Assembly: GCF_028198145.1 (NCBI RefSeq)
Contig: NZ_CP116338.1
Coordinates: 2,046,001 to 2,110,000 of the forward strand
Reading direction: 5' to 3'
DNA length: 64,000 nucleotides
From: Microbacterium sp. nov. GSS16
GTDB taxonomy: Bacteria > Actinomycetota > Actinomycetes > Actinomycetales > Microbacteriaceae
The translations under genes were made by a program, and so were the position numbers. Positions 56,917 through 64,000 of the stretch are shown one piece after another. Position 1 is the first letter of the stretch, and each line of letters opens with the position of its first letter. The notes under the pieces were generated by a model, which saw only the letters and a program-made list of their open reading frames with translations, made no database searches and was not told where the DNA came from.

Positions 56917-57110
56917 GCCGGAACCCCCTCGTGCACCGTGACGGGGAAGTCCCGTGCCCTGAGGTAGTCGCTCAGGAACCCCACGTGCGCATCGCAGGCA
57001 AGCCAGATCTTGCGCCGATCCTCGGCGTGGATGCGGGGATTGCGCCAGACGATGTGATGCGTGGCGGGTTGACGGCACGCGGCGCGCGCGCATTCCAGCT
57101 CAGCTCTCAT
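56913..57110 (-). CDS. small Cys/His protein between SURF1 and DUF3099
   Basis: 65 residues: an N-terminal pair C-X4-C (CARAAC), then HHIVWRNPRIHAEDRRKIWLAC and a second Cys-X2-His (CDAH). The Cys/His spacing suggests a small zinc-binding fold. Similar actinobacterial proteins have the same WRNPRIH and ACDAH motifs; they are sometimes labelled acetone carboxylase, which is not justified by the sequence. It overlaps DUF3099 by 4 bp (ATGA) and the SURF1 start by 4 bp, so the three are one operon. Function unknown. Confidence 0.85.
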   Translation of the reverse strand: MRAELECARAACRQPATHHIVWRNPRIHAEDRRKIWLACDAHVGFLSDYLRARDFPVTVHEGVPA

Positions 57111-57469
57111 CGGTCGTCCGCCCCGCCGTCGTCGCGGCGCTCGATGATCGTGATCACTTCCGGCTCCGCCCCGGTCGGGGACGGTGCGGAACCGCGGGGC
57201 GCTTCGAGCTGCGCGACCGGCGACTCCACGCTGCGTGGAGTGCTGTCGCTGCCCGCGTTGGCATAGACCACGGCGATGTACGGAAGGAAGATCGCGGCGA
57301 CGGCGAACGCCCATGTCCACCAGCCGAGCGGCTGCACCACCACCATGAGCAGGAAGCACACCGTGCGGATGATCATCGTCAGCGCGTAACGGCGCACGCG
57401 GTGATCGGCCTCGACCTGCGGCGACTGCGGCAGGGAGGTGACGGCGGCTGCGGGGCGCTTCTCTTTCAC
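57107..57469 (-). CDS. DUF3099 membrane protein
   Basis: 120 residues: a basic N-terminus, two hydrophobic segments (about 29-47 and 52-68, with AVAAIFLPYIAVVYANAG), then an acidic cytosolic tail. This layout is that of DUF3099 proteins, small actinobacterial membrane proteins of unknown role often beside SURF1. The GTG at 57469 is preceded by a TAGGCT box 9 nt upstream. The gene begins the minus-strand unit DUF3099, small Cys/His protein, SURF1. Confidence 0.85.
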   Translation of the reverse strand: MKEKRPAAAVTSLPQSPQVEADHRVRRYALTMIIRTVCFLLMVVVQPLGWWTWAFAVAAIFLPYIAVVYANAGSDSTPRSVESPVAQLEAPRGSAPSPTGAEPEVITIIERRDDGGADDR

Positions 57470-57530
57470 GGTGCTTCAAGCCTACGCCGCGCCCAGCCCA
57501 CGGGACGCCGTCCCGCGAGGCCGCGCTCGG

Positions 57531-57536
57531 TAGGAT
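57531..57536 (+). promoter_or_regulatory. -10 box for the SDR gene
   Basis: TAGGAT, 34 nt before the ATG at 57571, allowing a short leader that carries AGGAG. Confidence 0.45.
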
Positions 57537-57570
57537 GGCGTGCGATCCGATCCCCAGTCAGGAGCCCCAC

Positions 57571-58281
57571 ATGAGCGCTGAGCGCGTCGTCCTCGTCACC
57601 GGCGGAAACCGCGGCATCGGCCGCGCCATCGCCGAACGCTTCGTCCGCGACGGATACCGCGTGGCGGTCACGGCACGCAGCGGCGAAGGGCCCGAGGGCA
57701 CGCTGACCGTCCGTGCCGACGTCACCGACGCCGCGGCGATCGACGCGGCGTTCACCGAGGTCGAGCAGCAGCTCGGGCCGGTGGAGATCGTGGTCGCCAA
57801 CGCCGGGATCACCAAGGACACCCTTCTGATGCGCATGAGCGAGGACGACTTCGACAGCGTCGTCGCGACGAATCTCGGCGGCACCTTCCGCGTCGTCAAG
57901 CGCGCGTCGAAGGGTATGCTGCGGGCGCGCTTCGGCCGCGTCATCCTCATCTCCAGCGTCGTCGGCCTGTACGGCTCTGCAGGGCAGGTCAACTACTCCG
58001 CGTCGAAGAGCGCCCTGGTCGGCTTCGCCCGCTCGCTCACCCGCGAGCTGGGCGGGCGCGGGATCACCGCCAACGTGGTGGCTCCCGGCTTCATCGAGAC
58101 CGACATGACCGCTCAGCTGCCCGAGGAGACGCAGAAGCAGTACAAGGCGAGTATTCCCGCCGGCCGCTTCGCCACCCCGGACGAGGTCGCCGGAGCCGTC
58201 GTGTGGCTGGCCGGTGATGATGCCGCCTACATCTCGGGTGCCGTCATCCCCGTCGACGGCGGCCTCGGGATGGGGCACTGA
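57571..58281 (+). CDS. fabG: 3-oxoacyl-ACP reductase-type SDR
   Basis: 236 residues, classical short-chain dehydrogenase. The coenzyme motif is TGGNRGIGRA, the VANAG strand follows, and the catalytic SSVVGLYGSAGQVNYSASK contains Ser, Tyr and Lys. C-terminal GGLGMGH closes the fold. This matches FabG, the NADPH-dependent reductase of fatty acid elongation; similarity alone cannot exclude another SDR role. The ATG at 57571 has CAGGAG 7 nt upstream, so the frame from 57535 is not used. No other fatty-acid gene is nearby. Confidence 0.9.
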   Translation: MSAERVVLVTGGNRGIGRAIAERFVRDGYRVAVTARSGEGPEGTLTVRADVTDAAAIDAAFTEVEQQLGPVEIVVANAGITKDTLLMRMSEDDFDSVVATNLGGTFRVVKRASKGMLRARFGRVILISSVVGLYGSAGQVNYSASKSALVGFARSLTRELGGRGITANVVAPGFIETDMTAQLPEETQKQYKASIPAGRFATPDEVAGAVVWLAGDDAAYISGAVIPVDGGLGMGH

Positions 58282-58305
58282 CACCGATCCCGTCCGGCGA
58301 CGACG

Positions 58306-59001
58306 TCAGCGGTCGACGGCAGCCACCAGCAGTTCGGACAGCCGGTCCGGCACGGTGAACTGCGGCCAGTGGCCGGAGCCGATCCTGACGACCTCGGCGT
58401 TCGCGATGGCGCGATATTCTTCGCCGTACGCGCCCCATTCGCCGGATTCGGCATCGACCTTCGCCTGGTCGTACGAGCCCATCAGCATCGTCACGGGCAC
58501 GCCGTGCCGGCTGTCGCGGGTCAGCTGTATGGCATCGCCGGGCACGCGAGCGGGGATGGTGCGCGTGAGGGGGAGCGTTCGGGCGCGCGTCTCGTCGTCG
58601 ATGTCGTACACATCCTCTTCTGGGAAGAAATCCCAGCCCGGGAACGGCACGACGCCGTCGACGAGGGGGAAGTCGCTGATCTCCCGGCCCGGCGCTGGTG
58701 GGATTGTGTCGACGAACACGACCCGCCGCACGCGTTCGGGCCTGGCATCCGCCGCGCCCCACACGACGTTGCCGCCGCCGGAGTGCCCGACGAGCACGAC
58801 CGGCTGCTCGGCCTCGTCGATCCGCCGCACGACCGCGTCGATCCAGTCCGCCATGCCGATGTCGGACGAGGCGACAGCGGGCTCGCCGACACCCGGCATC
58901 GTCAGAGCGAGCGGTCGATGGCCGGCCACGCGGAGCGCATGCACCACCGGATCCCACGAAGAGGCGTCGAGCCAGAGCCCGGGAACGAGGATGATGTCCA
59001 T
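58306..59001 (-). CDS. alpha/beta hydrolase
   Basis: 231 residues: LVPGLWLDASSWDPV at the start, nucleophile elbow GHSGGGN (Ser about 75) and a C-terminal GSGHWPQF with the catalytic His. The family includes esterases and haloalkane dehalogenase relatives; the lack of a signal peptide makes it cytosolic. The substrate is unknown. The ATG at 59001 has TAGCGT exactly 6 nt upstream. It converges on fabG with 24 bp between the stops. Confidence 0.87.
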   Translation of the reverse strand: MDIILVPGLWLDASSWDPVVHALRVAGHRPLALTMPGVGEPAVASSDIGMADWIDAVVRRIDEAEQPVVLVGHSGGGNVVWGAADARPERVRRVVFVDTIPPAPGREISDFPLVDGVVPFPGWDFFPEEDVYDIDDETRARTLPLTRTIPARVPGDAIQLTRDSRHGVPVTMLMGSYDQAKVDAESGEWGAYGEEYRAIANAEVVRIGSGHWPQFTVPDRLSELLVAAVDR

Positions 59002-59007
59002 GCGCAG

Positions 59008-59013
59008 ACGCTA
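59008..59013 (-). promoter_or_regulatory. -10 box, leaderless hydrolase promoter
   Basis: TAGCGT on the minus strand, 6 nt before the ATG at 59001, in the 62-bp gap to serB. Confidence 0.5.
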
Positions 59014-59063
59014 CGCGCAGGTGCCGTCATCGTCCAGCGTCGGTCGACCCGGAGCATCACGAG

Positions 59064-59699
59064 TCAGGGCAGCAGCGGGATGATCTCGGAGAGATCCTGC
59101 GGCCCGACGACCAGCGACGCCGCGGCGCGCACGGCCGGCTTGGCGTTGAAGGCGATGCCCAGTCCGGCGACGGCCATCATCGTCAGGTCGTTGGCGCCGT
59201 CGCCGATCGCGATGGTCGCGTGCCGTGCCACACCCAGGTCGGCAGCCCAGCTCTGCAGCGATGCCGCTTTCGCGTCGGCATCGACGATCTCGCCGTCGAC
59301 CGACCCAGCGAGCGAGTCTCCGTCGAGCAGCAGCCGGTTCGCGCGCCAGCGATCGACGCCCAGCTGCGGCGCGATGTGGTCGAGGATCTCGTGGAATCCG
59401 CCCGAGACGACGCCGACGATCCCGCCGCGCTCATGCACCGCGGCGGTGAGCTCGTGCACGCCGGGAGTCGGCTCGATGCGCTCGCGCACGCGCTCGAAGG
59501 CGGCCGTCGGCACCCCGCGCAGCGCGGCCACGCGTGAGCGAAGGCTGGTCGCGAAGTCGACCTCGCCTCGCATCGCCGCCTCGGTCGCCGTCTGCACCTC
59601 GGCACGGCGACCCGCCTCGTCGGCGAGCAGCTCGATCACCTCATCGCGGATGAGGGTGGAATCGGCATCGAGGACGACGAGGAAACGCGCGGCGGTCAC
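59064..59699 (-). CDS. serB: phosphoserine phosphatase
   Basis: 211 residues, HAD superfamily: motif I LDADSTL (DXDXT), motif II VVSGGFHEI and the late IGDGANDLTMM (metal-binding Asp residues). It is the short form without the N-terminal ACT domains found in mycobacterial SerB2. It hydrolyses phosphoserine to serine. The GTG at 59699 has TACGCT 6 nt upstream. It lies 16 bp after glgC. Confidence 0.93.
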   Translation of the reverse strand: MTAARFLVVLDADSTLIRDEVIELLADEAGRRAEVQTATEAAMRGEVDFATSLRSRVAALRGVPTAAFERVRERIEPTPGVHELTAAVHERGGIVGVVSGGFHEILDHIAPQLGVDRWRANRLLLDGDSLAGSVDGEIVDADAKAASLQSWAADLGVARHATIAIGDGANDLTMMAVAGLGIAFNAKPAVRAAASLVVGPQDLSEIIPLLP

Positions 59700-59705
59700 C
59701 CGTCG

Positions 59706-59711
59706 AGCGTA
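59706..59711 (-). promoter_or_regulatory. -10 box, leaderless serB promoter
   Basis: TACGCT on the minus strand, 6 nt before the GTG at 59699, in the 16-bp gap after glgC. Confidence 0.5.
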
Positions 59712-59715
59712 GCGG

Positions 59716-60957
59716 TCAGCGCGTGATCCGAACGCCCTTGCCCACGACGGTGATGCCCGAGTCGGTCACGGTGAAGCCACGCTCCAGGTCGCGCTCGCGA
59801 TCCACCCCGACCGTCGCGCCGTCCTCGAGGACGACGTTCTTGTCGAGCACCGCGCGGCGCACCCGAGATCCGAGACCCATCTGCACGTTGTCGAGCAGCA
59901 CCGAGTCCGTGATCGTCGATCCGCCCAGCGCCACACCGCCGAGCCCGATGACGCTGCGCTCGATGTGCGTGCCCGACAGCACCGACCCGGCCGCGACGAC
60001 CGAGTCGATCGCGTTGCCGATCCTGCCCACCGCATCGCGGACGAACTTCGCCGGCGGCATGTTGACGTTCTGCGTGCGGATCGGCCAGTCGGTGTTGTAC
60101 AGGTTGAAGATCGGCAGCGTCGAGATCAGATCCATGTGCGCGTCGAAATACGAGTCGATGGTGCCGACGTCCCGCCAGTACGACCGGTCGCGCGGCGACG
60201 ACCCCGGAACGTCGTTCTGCTTCATGTCGTAGTACCCCGCCTCGCCGCGCTGGACGAAGTAGGGGATGATGTCGCCGCCCATGTCGTGTCCGGATGAGGC
60301 GGATTCGCCGTCCGCCTCGACCGCGGCGACGAGAGCGTCGGCGTCGAAGACGTAGTTGCCCATCGAGACGAGTACCTCCTCGGGGGAGTCGGCAAGGCCC
60401 ACCGGGTCGGCGGGCTTCTCGAGGAAGTCCCGGATGCGTCCCGTGTCGGGATCGGCGTCGATCACCCCGAACTGAGAGGCCAGAGCGATCGGCTGACGGA
60501 TTCCGGCGACCGTCGCCGGTGCGCCGGAGGCGATGTGCGCGTCGATCATCTGCTGGAAGTCCATGCGGTAGACGTGATCGGCTCCGATCACGACGACGAT
60601 GTCGGGCTTCTCGTCGTTGATGAGGTTGAGGCTCTGCAGGATGGCGTCGGCCGACCCCGAGAACCAGCGCTTACCGAGCCGCTGCTGGGCCGGGACCGAG
60701 GTGACGTAGGAGTCGAGCAGCGCCGACATGCGCCAGTTCTGCGAGACGTGCCGGTCGAGGCTGTGCGACTTGTACTGGGTGAGCACGACGACCTGTCTGA
60801 GCCCTGAGTTGATCAGGTTCGATATCGCGAAGTCGATCAGCCGGTACTGGCCGCCGAAGGGCACCGCCGGTTTGGCTCTGTCTGCGGTGAGGGGCATGAG
60901 GCGCTTGCCCTCACCGCCGGCGAGGATGATCCCGAAAACCTTCTTTGGAGCCGACAT
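59716..60957 (-). CDS. glgC: glucose-1-phosphate adenylyltransferase
   Basis: 413 residues. The nucleotidyl transferase core begins [26 protein letters not shown], with the PPi-binding and sugar sites in order, and a C-terminal left-handed beta-helix ([10 protein letters not shown]). It makes ADP-glucose for glycogen or maltosyl-phosphate synthesis. Regulation by metabolites is known in the family. The ATG at 60957 has TATGGT exactly 6 nt upstream. It is head-to-head with glgA, 46 bp apart. Confidence 0.97.
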   Translation of the reverse strand: MSAPKKVFGIILAGGEGKRLMPLTADRAKPAVPFGGQYRLIDFAISNLINSGLRQVVVLTQYKSHSLDRHVSQNWRMSALLDSYVTSVPAQQRLGKRWFSGSADAILQSLNLINDEKPDIVVVIGADHVYRMDFQQMIDAHIASGAPATVAGIRQPIALASQFGVIDADPDTGRIRDFLEKPADPVGLADSPEEVLVSMGNYVFDADALVAAVEADGESASSGHDMGGDIIPYFVQRGEAGYYDMKQNDVPGSSPRDRSYWRDVGTIDSYFDAHMDLISTLPIFNLYNTDWPIRTQNVNMPPAKFVRDAVGRIGNAIDSVVAAGSVLSGTHIERSVIGLGGVALGGSTITDSVLLDNVQMGLGSRVRRAVLDKNVVLEDGATVGVDRERDLERGFTVTDSGITVVGKGVRITR

Positions 60958-60963
60958 GCGTCC

Positions 60964-60969
60964 ACCATA
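60964..60969 (-). promoter_or_regulatory. -10 box, leaderless glgC promoter
   Basis: TATGGT on the minus strand, 6 nt before the ATG at 60957. It is 22 bp from the glgA -10 box in the opposite direction. Confidence 0.5.
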
Positions 60970-60991
60970 GAGCGCCCGGCGACCGATGTAC

Positions 60992-60997
60992 TACCGT
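60992..60997 (+). promoter_or_regulatory. -10 box, leaderless glgA promoter
   Basis: TACCGT, 6 nt before the ATG at 61004. Its -35 position falls on the glgC -10 box, so the two promoters overlap. Confidence 0.45.
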
Positions 60998-61003
60998 GCA
61001 GAC

Positions 61004-62188
61004 ATGCGAGTCGACATCATCACGAAGGAATATCCGCCGGAGATCTACGGCGGTGCCGGCGTGCATGTCGCAGAGCTCGTGGCGGCGCTGCGCGGCAGCA
61101 TCGATGTGCAGGTGCGCGCCTTCGGCGCCGAGCGCGCCGAACCGGGAACCACGGCATACCGCACACCCTCCGAGCTGGCGGGAGCGAACCCGGCCCTGCA
61201 GACCCTCGGCACCGATCTGGTCATGGTGGGCGACGTCGCCGGTGCCGACCTCGTGCACAGCCACACCTGGTACGCGAACTTCGCCGGGCATCTGGCATCC
61301 CAGCTGCACGGCATCCCGCACGTCCTCACCGCCCACAGCCTCGAGCCGCTGCGGCCGTGGAAGGCCGAGCAGCTCGGCGGCGGCTACGCCGTCTCCAGCG
61401 GGATCGAGCGGCTCGCGTACGAGAACGCGGCCGCCATCGTCGCCGTCAGCGACGGGATGCGCCAGGACATCCTGCGCAGCTACCCCCAGGTCGACCCGCA
61501 GCGCGTGCGGGTCATCCACAACGGCATCGACGTCGAGCGCTGGCGCCCGGTCGAGAACCCCGCTCTGCTGGCGAGCATCGGCATGGACCCCTCGCGTCCG
61601 TCGGTGGTCTTCGTCGGACGCATCACCCGGCAGAAGGGCCTGCCGTACCTGCTGAGGGCCGCGCAGCGGCTGCCGAAGGACGTGCAGCTCGTGCTCTGCG
61701 CGGGCGCCCCCGATACGCCGGAGATCATGGCGGAGGTGCAGGAGGGCGTCCGTCTGCTGCAGCAGACGCGGGACGGGGTGATCTGGATCGAGCGGATGCT
61801 GCCTCGTGACGAGCTCTCGGCGATCCTCGCCGCCGCGACGACGTTCGTATGCCCCTCGGTGTACGAGCCTCTCGGCATCGTGAACCTCGAGGCCATGGCG
61901 TGCGGCGCGGCGGTCGTCGGCACCGCCACCGGCGGCATCCCCGAGGTGGTCGACGACGGCGTGACCGGCCGGCTGGTGCCGATCGAGCAGCTGCAGGACG
62001 GTACCGGCACGCCTGTCGATCCCGACCGATACGTGTCAGACCTCGCGGCCGTGCTCACCGAGGTCACCGGCGATCCGGCGCGTGCACGGCAGTACGGCGA
62101 AGCGGGACGGGAGCGCGCGCGCAGTCAGTTCAGCTGGGGTGCGATCGCCGACACCACGCGCGCGCTCTACGAGGAGCTGACCGCCTGA
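61004..62188 (+). CDS. glgA: actinobacterial glycogen synthase/alpha-maltose-1-phosphate synthase (GT4)
   Basis: 394 residues, GT4 family: KEYPPEIYGGAGVHVAELV at the N-terminus (substrate loop with Gly-Gly), FVGRITRQKGLPYLL and the donor site VYEPLGIVNLEAMACG. This is the actinobacterial type (Corynebacterium GlgA), whose mycobacterial member (GlgM) makes maltose-1-phosphate from ADP-glucose and glucose-1-phosphate. Which acceptor is used here cannot be told. The ATG at 61004 has TACCGT 6 nt upstream. It is paired divergently with glgC. Confidence 0.93.
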   Translation: MRVDIITKEYPPEIYGGAGVHVAELVAALRGSIDVQVRAFGAERAEPGTTAYRTPSELAGANPALQTLGTDLVMVGDVAGADLVHSHTWYANFAGHLASQLHGIPHVLTAHSLEPLRPWKAEQLGGGYAVSSGIERLAYENAAAIVAVSDGMRQDILRSYPQVDPQRVRVIHNGIDVERWRPVENPALLASIGMDPSRPSVVFVGRITRQKGLPYLLRAAQRLPKDVQLVLCAGAPDTPEIMAEVQEGVRLLQQTRDGVIWIERMLPRDELSAILAAATTFVCPSVYEPLGIVNLEAMACGAAVVGTATGGIPEVVDDGVTGRLVPIEQLQDGTGTPVDPDRYVSDLAAVLTEVTGDPARARQYGEAGRERARSQFSWGAIADTTRALYEELTA

Positions 62189-62193
62189 GCCGA

Positions 62194-62199
62194 TAGGCT
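62194..62199 (+). promoter_or_regulatory. -10 box, leaderless ABC ATPase promoter
   Basis: TAGGCT, 6 nt before the ATG at 62206, directly after the glgA stop. Confidence 0.5.
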
Positions 62200-62205
62200 G
62201 GCGTC

Positions 62206-62988
62206 ATGTCGAGCGCTCTGGATCTCACCGATGTCGTCGTGCGTCGCGAAGGCCGCAACATCGTCGATCGGGTGACCTGGTCGGTGTCCGAGGATCAGCG
62301 CTGGGTGGTGCTCGGGCCGAACGGCGCCGGCAAGACGACGCTGCTGCAGCTCGCGGACACGCTCATGCACCCGACGTCGGGAACGGTGAGCGTGCTCGGC
62401 GAGACCCTGGGGCGCACGGATGTGTTCGAGCTGCGCCCGCGGATCGGCTTCGCCTCGTCGGCGATGGCTCGCCGCATCCCGCGCGATGAGACCGTGCTGG
62501 ACACGGTCATGACCGCGGCGTACTCGGTGACGGGCCGATGGCGCGAGGACTACGAGACCATCGATGAGCGTCGCGCCAGGCGAGTGCTCGCCGACTGGCA
62601 CCTGGAGCACCTCGCCGAACGCCTGTTCGGCACGCTCAGCGACGGGGAGCAGAAGCGCGTGCAGATCGCGCGAGCGGTCATGACCGACCCCGAGCTGCTG
62701 CTGCTCGACGAGCCGACCGCTAGTCTCGATCTCGGCGCACGAGAAGAACTGCTGCAGCTGCTCGGTGAGTACGCCGCGTCGCCGACCACGCCGGCGATGG
62801 TCATGGTCACGCATCACGTCGAGGAGATCCCGCTCGGCTTCACCCACGTGCTGCTGCTGCGCGACGGCGGTGTCGTGGCGGCGGGTCCCATCGCCGAGAC
62901 ACTGACCGCGCAGACTCTCACCGAAGCGTTCGGCATGCCGATCACCCTCACGCAGGATGCCGGACGGTACGCGGCACGCGCCGCCTGA
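62206..62988 (+). CDS. ABC transporter ATP-binding protein
   Basis: 260 residues, one cassette: Walker [10 protein letters not shown], signature LSDGEQKR (Asp in place of the second Gly), Walker [13 protein letters not shown] and switch His in VTHHVEE. No permease gene is adjacent. The fold resembles ATPases of iron/molybdate-type or multidrug importers; the partner is unknown. The ATG at 62206 has TAGGCT 6 nt upstream. It follows glgA by 17 bp. Confidence 0.87.
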   Translation: MSSALDLTDVVVRREGRNIVDRVTWSVSEDQRWVVLGPNGAGKTTLLQLADTLMHPTSGTVSVLGETLGRTDVFELRPRIGFASSAMARRIPRDETVLDTVMTAAYSVTGRWREDYETIDERRARRVLADWHLEHLAERLFGTLSDGEQKRVQIARAVMTDPELLLLDEPTASLDLGAREELLQLLGEYAASPTTPAMVMVTHHVEEIPLGFTHVLLLRDGGVVAAGPIAETLTAQTLTEAFGMPITLTQDAGRYAARAA

Positions 62989-62994
62989 GTGGTG

Positions 62995-63073
62995 TAAAGT
63001 AGACCCTCGGTGCGATCGCACCGCAGACTTCCCTCGTCTCTGGCAGAATCCAGGGCACCACGTAAGGAATCCC
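62995..63073 (+). promoter_or_regulatory. rpmE2 promoter and structured leader
   Basis: TAAAGT (62995-63000) can serve as -10. The leader has a GGTGC-GATC-GCACC hairpin (63009-63022) and a CTGG/CCAG stem (about 63039-63053) before AAGGA at 63064. Rfam holds an L31-Actinobacteria ribosomal-protein leader family; whether this leader matches it needs a covariance search. Confidence 0.5.
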
Positions 63074-63328
63074 ATGAAGACTGACATCCACCCCGAGTAC
63101 CAGGCCGTCGTGTTCCGCGACCTCGGCTCGGGCGAGACCTTCCTCACCCGCTCCACCGTCACGAGCGACAAGACGATCGAGCTGGACGGTGTGGAGTACC
63201 CCGTCATCGACGTCGAGATCTCGTCGGCCTCGCACCCGTTCTACACGGGCAAGCAGCGCATCATGGACTCGGCCGGTCGCGTCGAGAAGTTCAACCAGCG
63301 CTTCAAGAACTTCGGCGGCTCCAAGTAA
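63074..63328 (+). CDS. rpmE2: 50S ribosomal protein L31, type B
   Basis: 84 residues, the zinc-free form (YkgM type) with no CXXC motif: [23 protein letters not shown], then [30 protein letters not shown]. Type B L31 is often the alternative used under zinc limitation, when paired with a zinc form; the other copy is not in the window, so it may be the sole L31. AAGGA lies 5 nt before the ATG. A strong hairpin terminator follows 10 nt after the stop. Confidence 0.97.
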   Translation: MKTDIHPEYQAVVFRDLGSGETFLTRSTVTSDKTIELDGVEYPVIDVEISSASHPFYTGKQRIMDSAGRVEKFNQRFKNFGGSK

Positions 63329-63338
63329 GCAGCCCCAG

Positions 63339-63366
63339 CGAAGGCCCCGCTCCGGCGGGGCCTTCG
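63339..63366 (+). terminator. Rho-independent terminator of rpmE2
   Basis: A perfect 12-bp stem, CGAAGGCCCCGC with GCGGGGCCTTCG, closing a TCCG tetraloop. A short TCAT follows. Confidence 0.92.
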
Positions 63367-63446
63367 TCATATCCGGAAGACGTTCGCCGAGCGCCCGATC
63401 TCACCGGGAACGCCGTCAGCCGCGGACGACTCGTCCGCGGCCGGCG

Positions 63447-64000
63447 TCACCCGCGGACGGGCCATGTCCCGTCTAGAGGCTGCTCCGGCGTGATCCGGCC
63501 GATTCCGACGAAGTACTCGGTCAGGCTCGCGGCCTGATCCCGCGCCCAGCCGATCTGTCTCGTGTGCAGCTCCGCCGCCGAGCGTGGCAGCGCGAACTCG
63601 CGGGCGAGCGCGAACGCCACTCGACCTGCGGCCACGGCATCCGCCGACGCCTGGTGCGCGTCGTCCAGCGGAACCGCGTAGTGGTCGGCGACGACGGTCA
63701 GCGTGCGCTTGCCGGGGCGGTACCTGTCGAACGCCTTGTCGATCACGAGCGGGTCGATCACGGGCGACGGGGTGGCCAGCTCGGCAATCCCGTGCCGGCG
63801 CGCCTCGTGCGCGAGGAGCGAGAAGTCGTACGAGGCGTTGTACGCCACAATCGGCAGCCCCTGGGCGAAGAGCACGCGGAGTGCGTGCACGATCTCGGCG
63901 ACCACCTCGCACGCGGGTCGACCGTGCGCCCTGGCGTGCTCGGTGCTGATCCCGTGCACGGCCGCCGCGCCGTCGGGGATGGGCACTCCGGGGTCGGCCA
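63447..64000 (-). CDS. DnaQ-like 3'-5' exonuclease, 5' part beyond the window edge
   Basis: About 183 residues to the stop. The frame continues past base 64000, so the N-terminus with the first DEDD motif (DXE) is missing. Visible are HGIST, the second motif NASYDFSLLAHEARRHG and the third DAHQASADAVAAG (HX4D type, DEDDh). Such domains are the proofreading exonuclease of DNA polymerase III or stand-alone RNase T-like enzymes. The GTG at 63986 is not the real start because the motif order needs about 15-20 more residues. Confidence 0.9.
   Translation of the reverse strand, partial: ADPGVPIPDGAAAVHGISTEHARAHGRPACEVVAEIVHALRVLFAQGLPIVAYNASYDFSLLAHEARRHGIAELATPSPVIDPLVIDKAFDRYRPGKRTLTVVADHYAVPLDDAHQASADAVAAGRVAFALAREFALPRSAAELHTRQIGWARDQAASLTEYFVGIGRITPEQPLDGTWPVRG

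Overview
The window is core chromosome of a high-GC actinobacterium, most likely Microbacteriaceae and probably Microbacterium or a close relative. The grounds are the very high GC, the conserved actinobacterial gene order lepA-hemW-hrcA-dnaJ-rsmE-HIT-phoH-ybeY-CBS-era followed by recO-uppS and dusB-dgt-dnaG, the tkt-tal-pgi-zwf-opcA-pgl block, a suf operon containing a Rieske ferredoxin, an actinobacterial GlgC/GlgA pair and a type B ribosomal protein L31. I see no prophage, insertion sequence, CRISPR array, integron or defence island. The only mobile-type gene is a DUF222/HNH nuclease-like ORF.

Layout. 1-6.1 kb (minus strand): the end of an alpha/beta hydrolase, then a peptide-type ABC importer (two permeases, one fused double ATPase, a lipoprotein binding protein). 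6.3-22.7 kb (plus): translation factor LepA, HemW, the CIRCE-controlled hrcA-dnaJ pair, RNA and ribosome maturation genes (rsmE, phoH, ybeY, era), leuA behind a leucine-rich leader peptide and hairpin, a convergent TRIC-type channel gene, recO and uppS. 22.7-26.6 kb: a tandem-repeat patch, the DUF222/HNH gene, a small P-loop kinase, a DsbA/FrnE oxidoreductase and a glutathione peroxidase. 26.6-32.1 kb: dusB, dgt, dnaG, an orphan ABC ATPase and tRNA-Asn. 32.3-43.1 kb: meso-DAP dehydrogenase, peptide deformylase, a DMT transporter, then the minus-strand pentose phosphate block, which encodes glucose-6-phosphate isomerase, the oxidative branch as far as 6-phosphogluconate, and the transketolase/transaldolase pair. 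43.3-45.5 kb: heme O and heme A synthesis (ctaB, ctaA). 45.7-50.9 kb: Fe-S assembly (sufB, sufD, Rieske, sufC, MIP18-type factor) and a MalY/PatB-type C-S lyase. 50.9-54.4 kb: an MFS transporter and a complete bioYMN-type biotin ECF importer. 54.5-64 kb: an ABC-F protein, SURF1 with two small genes, fabG, a hydrolase, serB, the divergent glgC/glgA pair, another ABC ATPase, rpmE2 and the 3' part of an exonuclease gene.

The most interesting signals are small. (a) Between the DUF1990 gene and hemW, a 17-bp unit is repeated exactly so that three 5-codon mini-ORFs are chained by TGATG stop/start overlaps. (b) At sixteen start codons a TANNNT-like -10 box sits exactly 6 nt upstream, which predicts leaderless mRNAs and settles several start choices; three of these pairs are head-to-head with only 36-46 bp between start codons. 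(c) leuA has a leader peptide MPLGGLLLLSCRGES and an overlapping hairpin. (d) A short GC-rich element related to CCTTCGGCGGGCTCAGGG occurs in intergenic DNA and also inside dusB and at the 3' end of the DMT gene, where it is translated. (e) Era has a ten-unit GQA N-terminal tail. I did not find an undescribed multi-gene system; these are regulatory or sequence-architecture observations.
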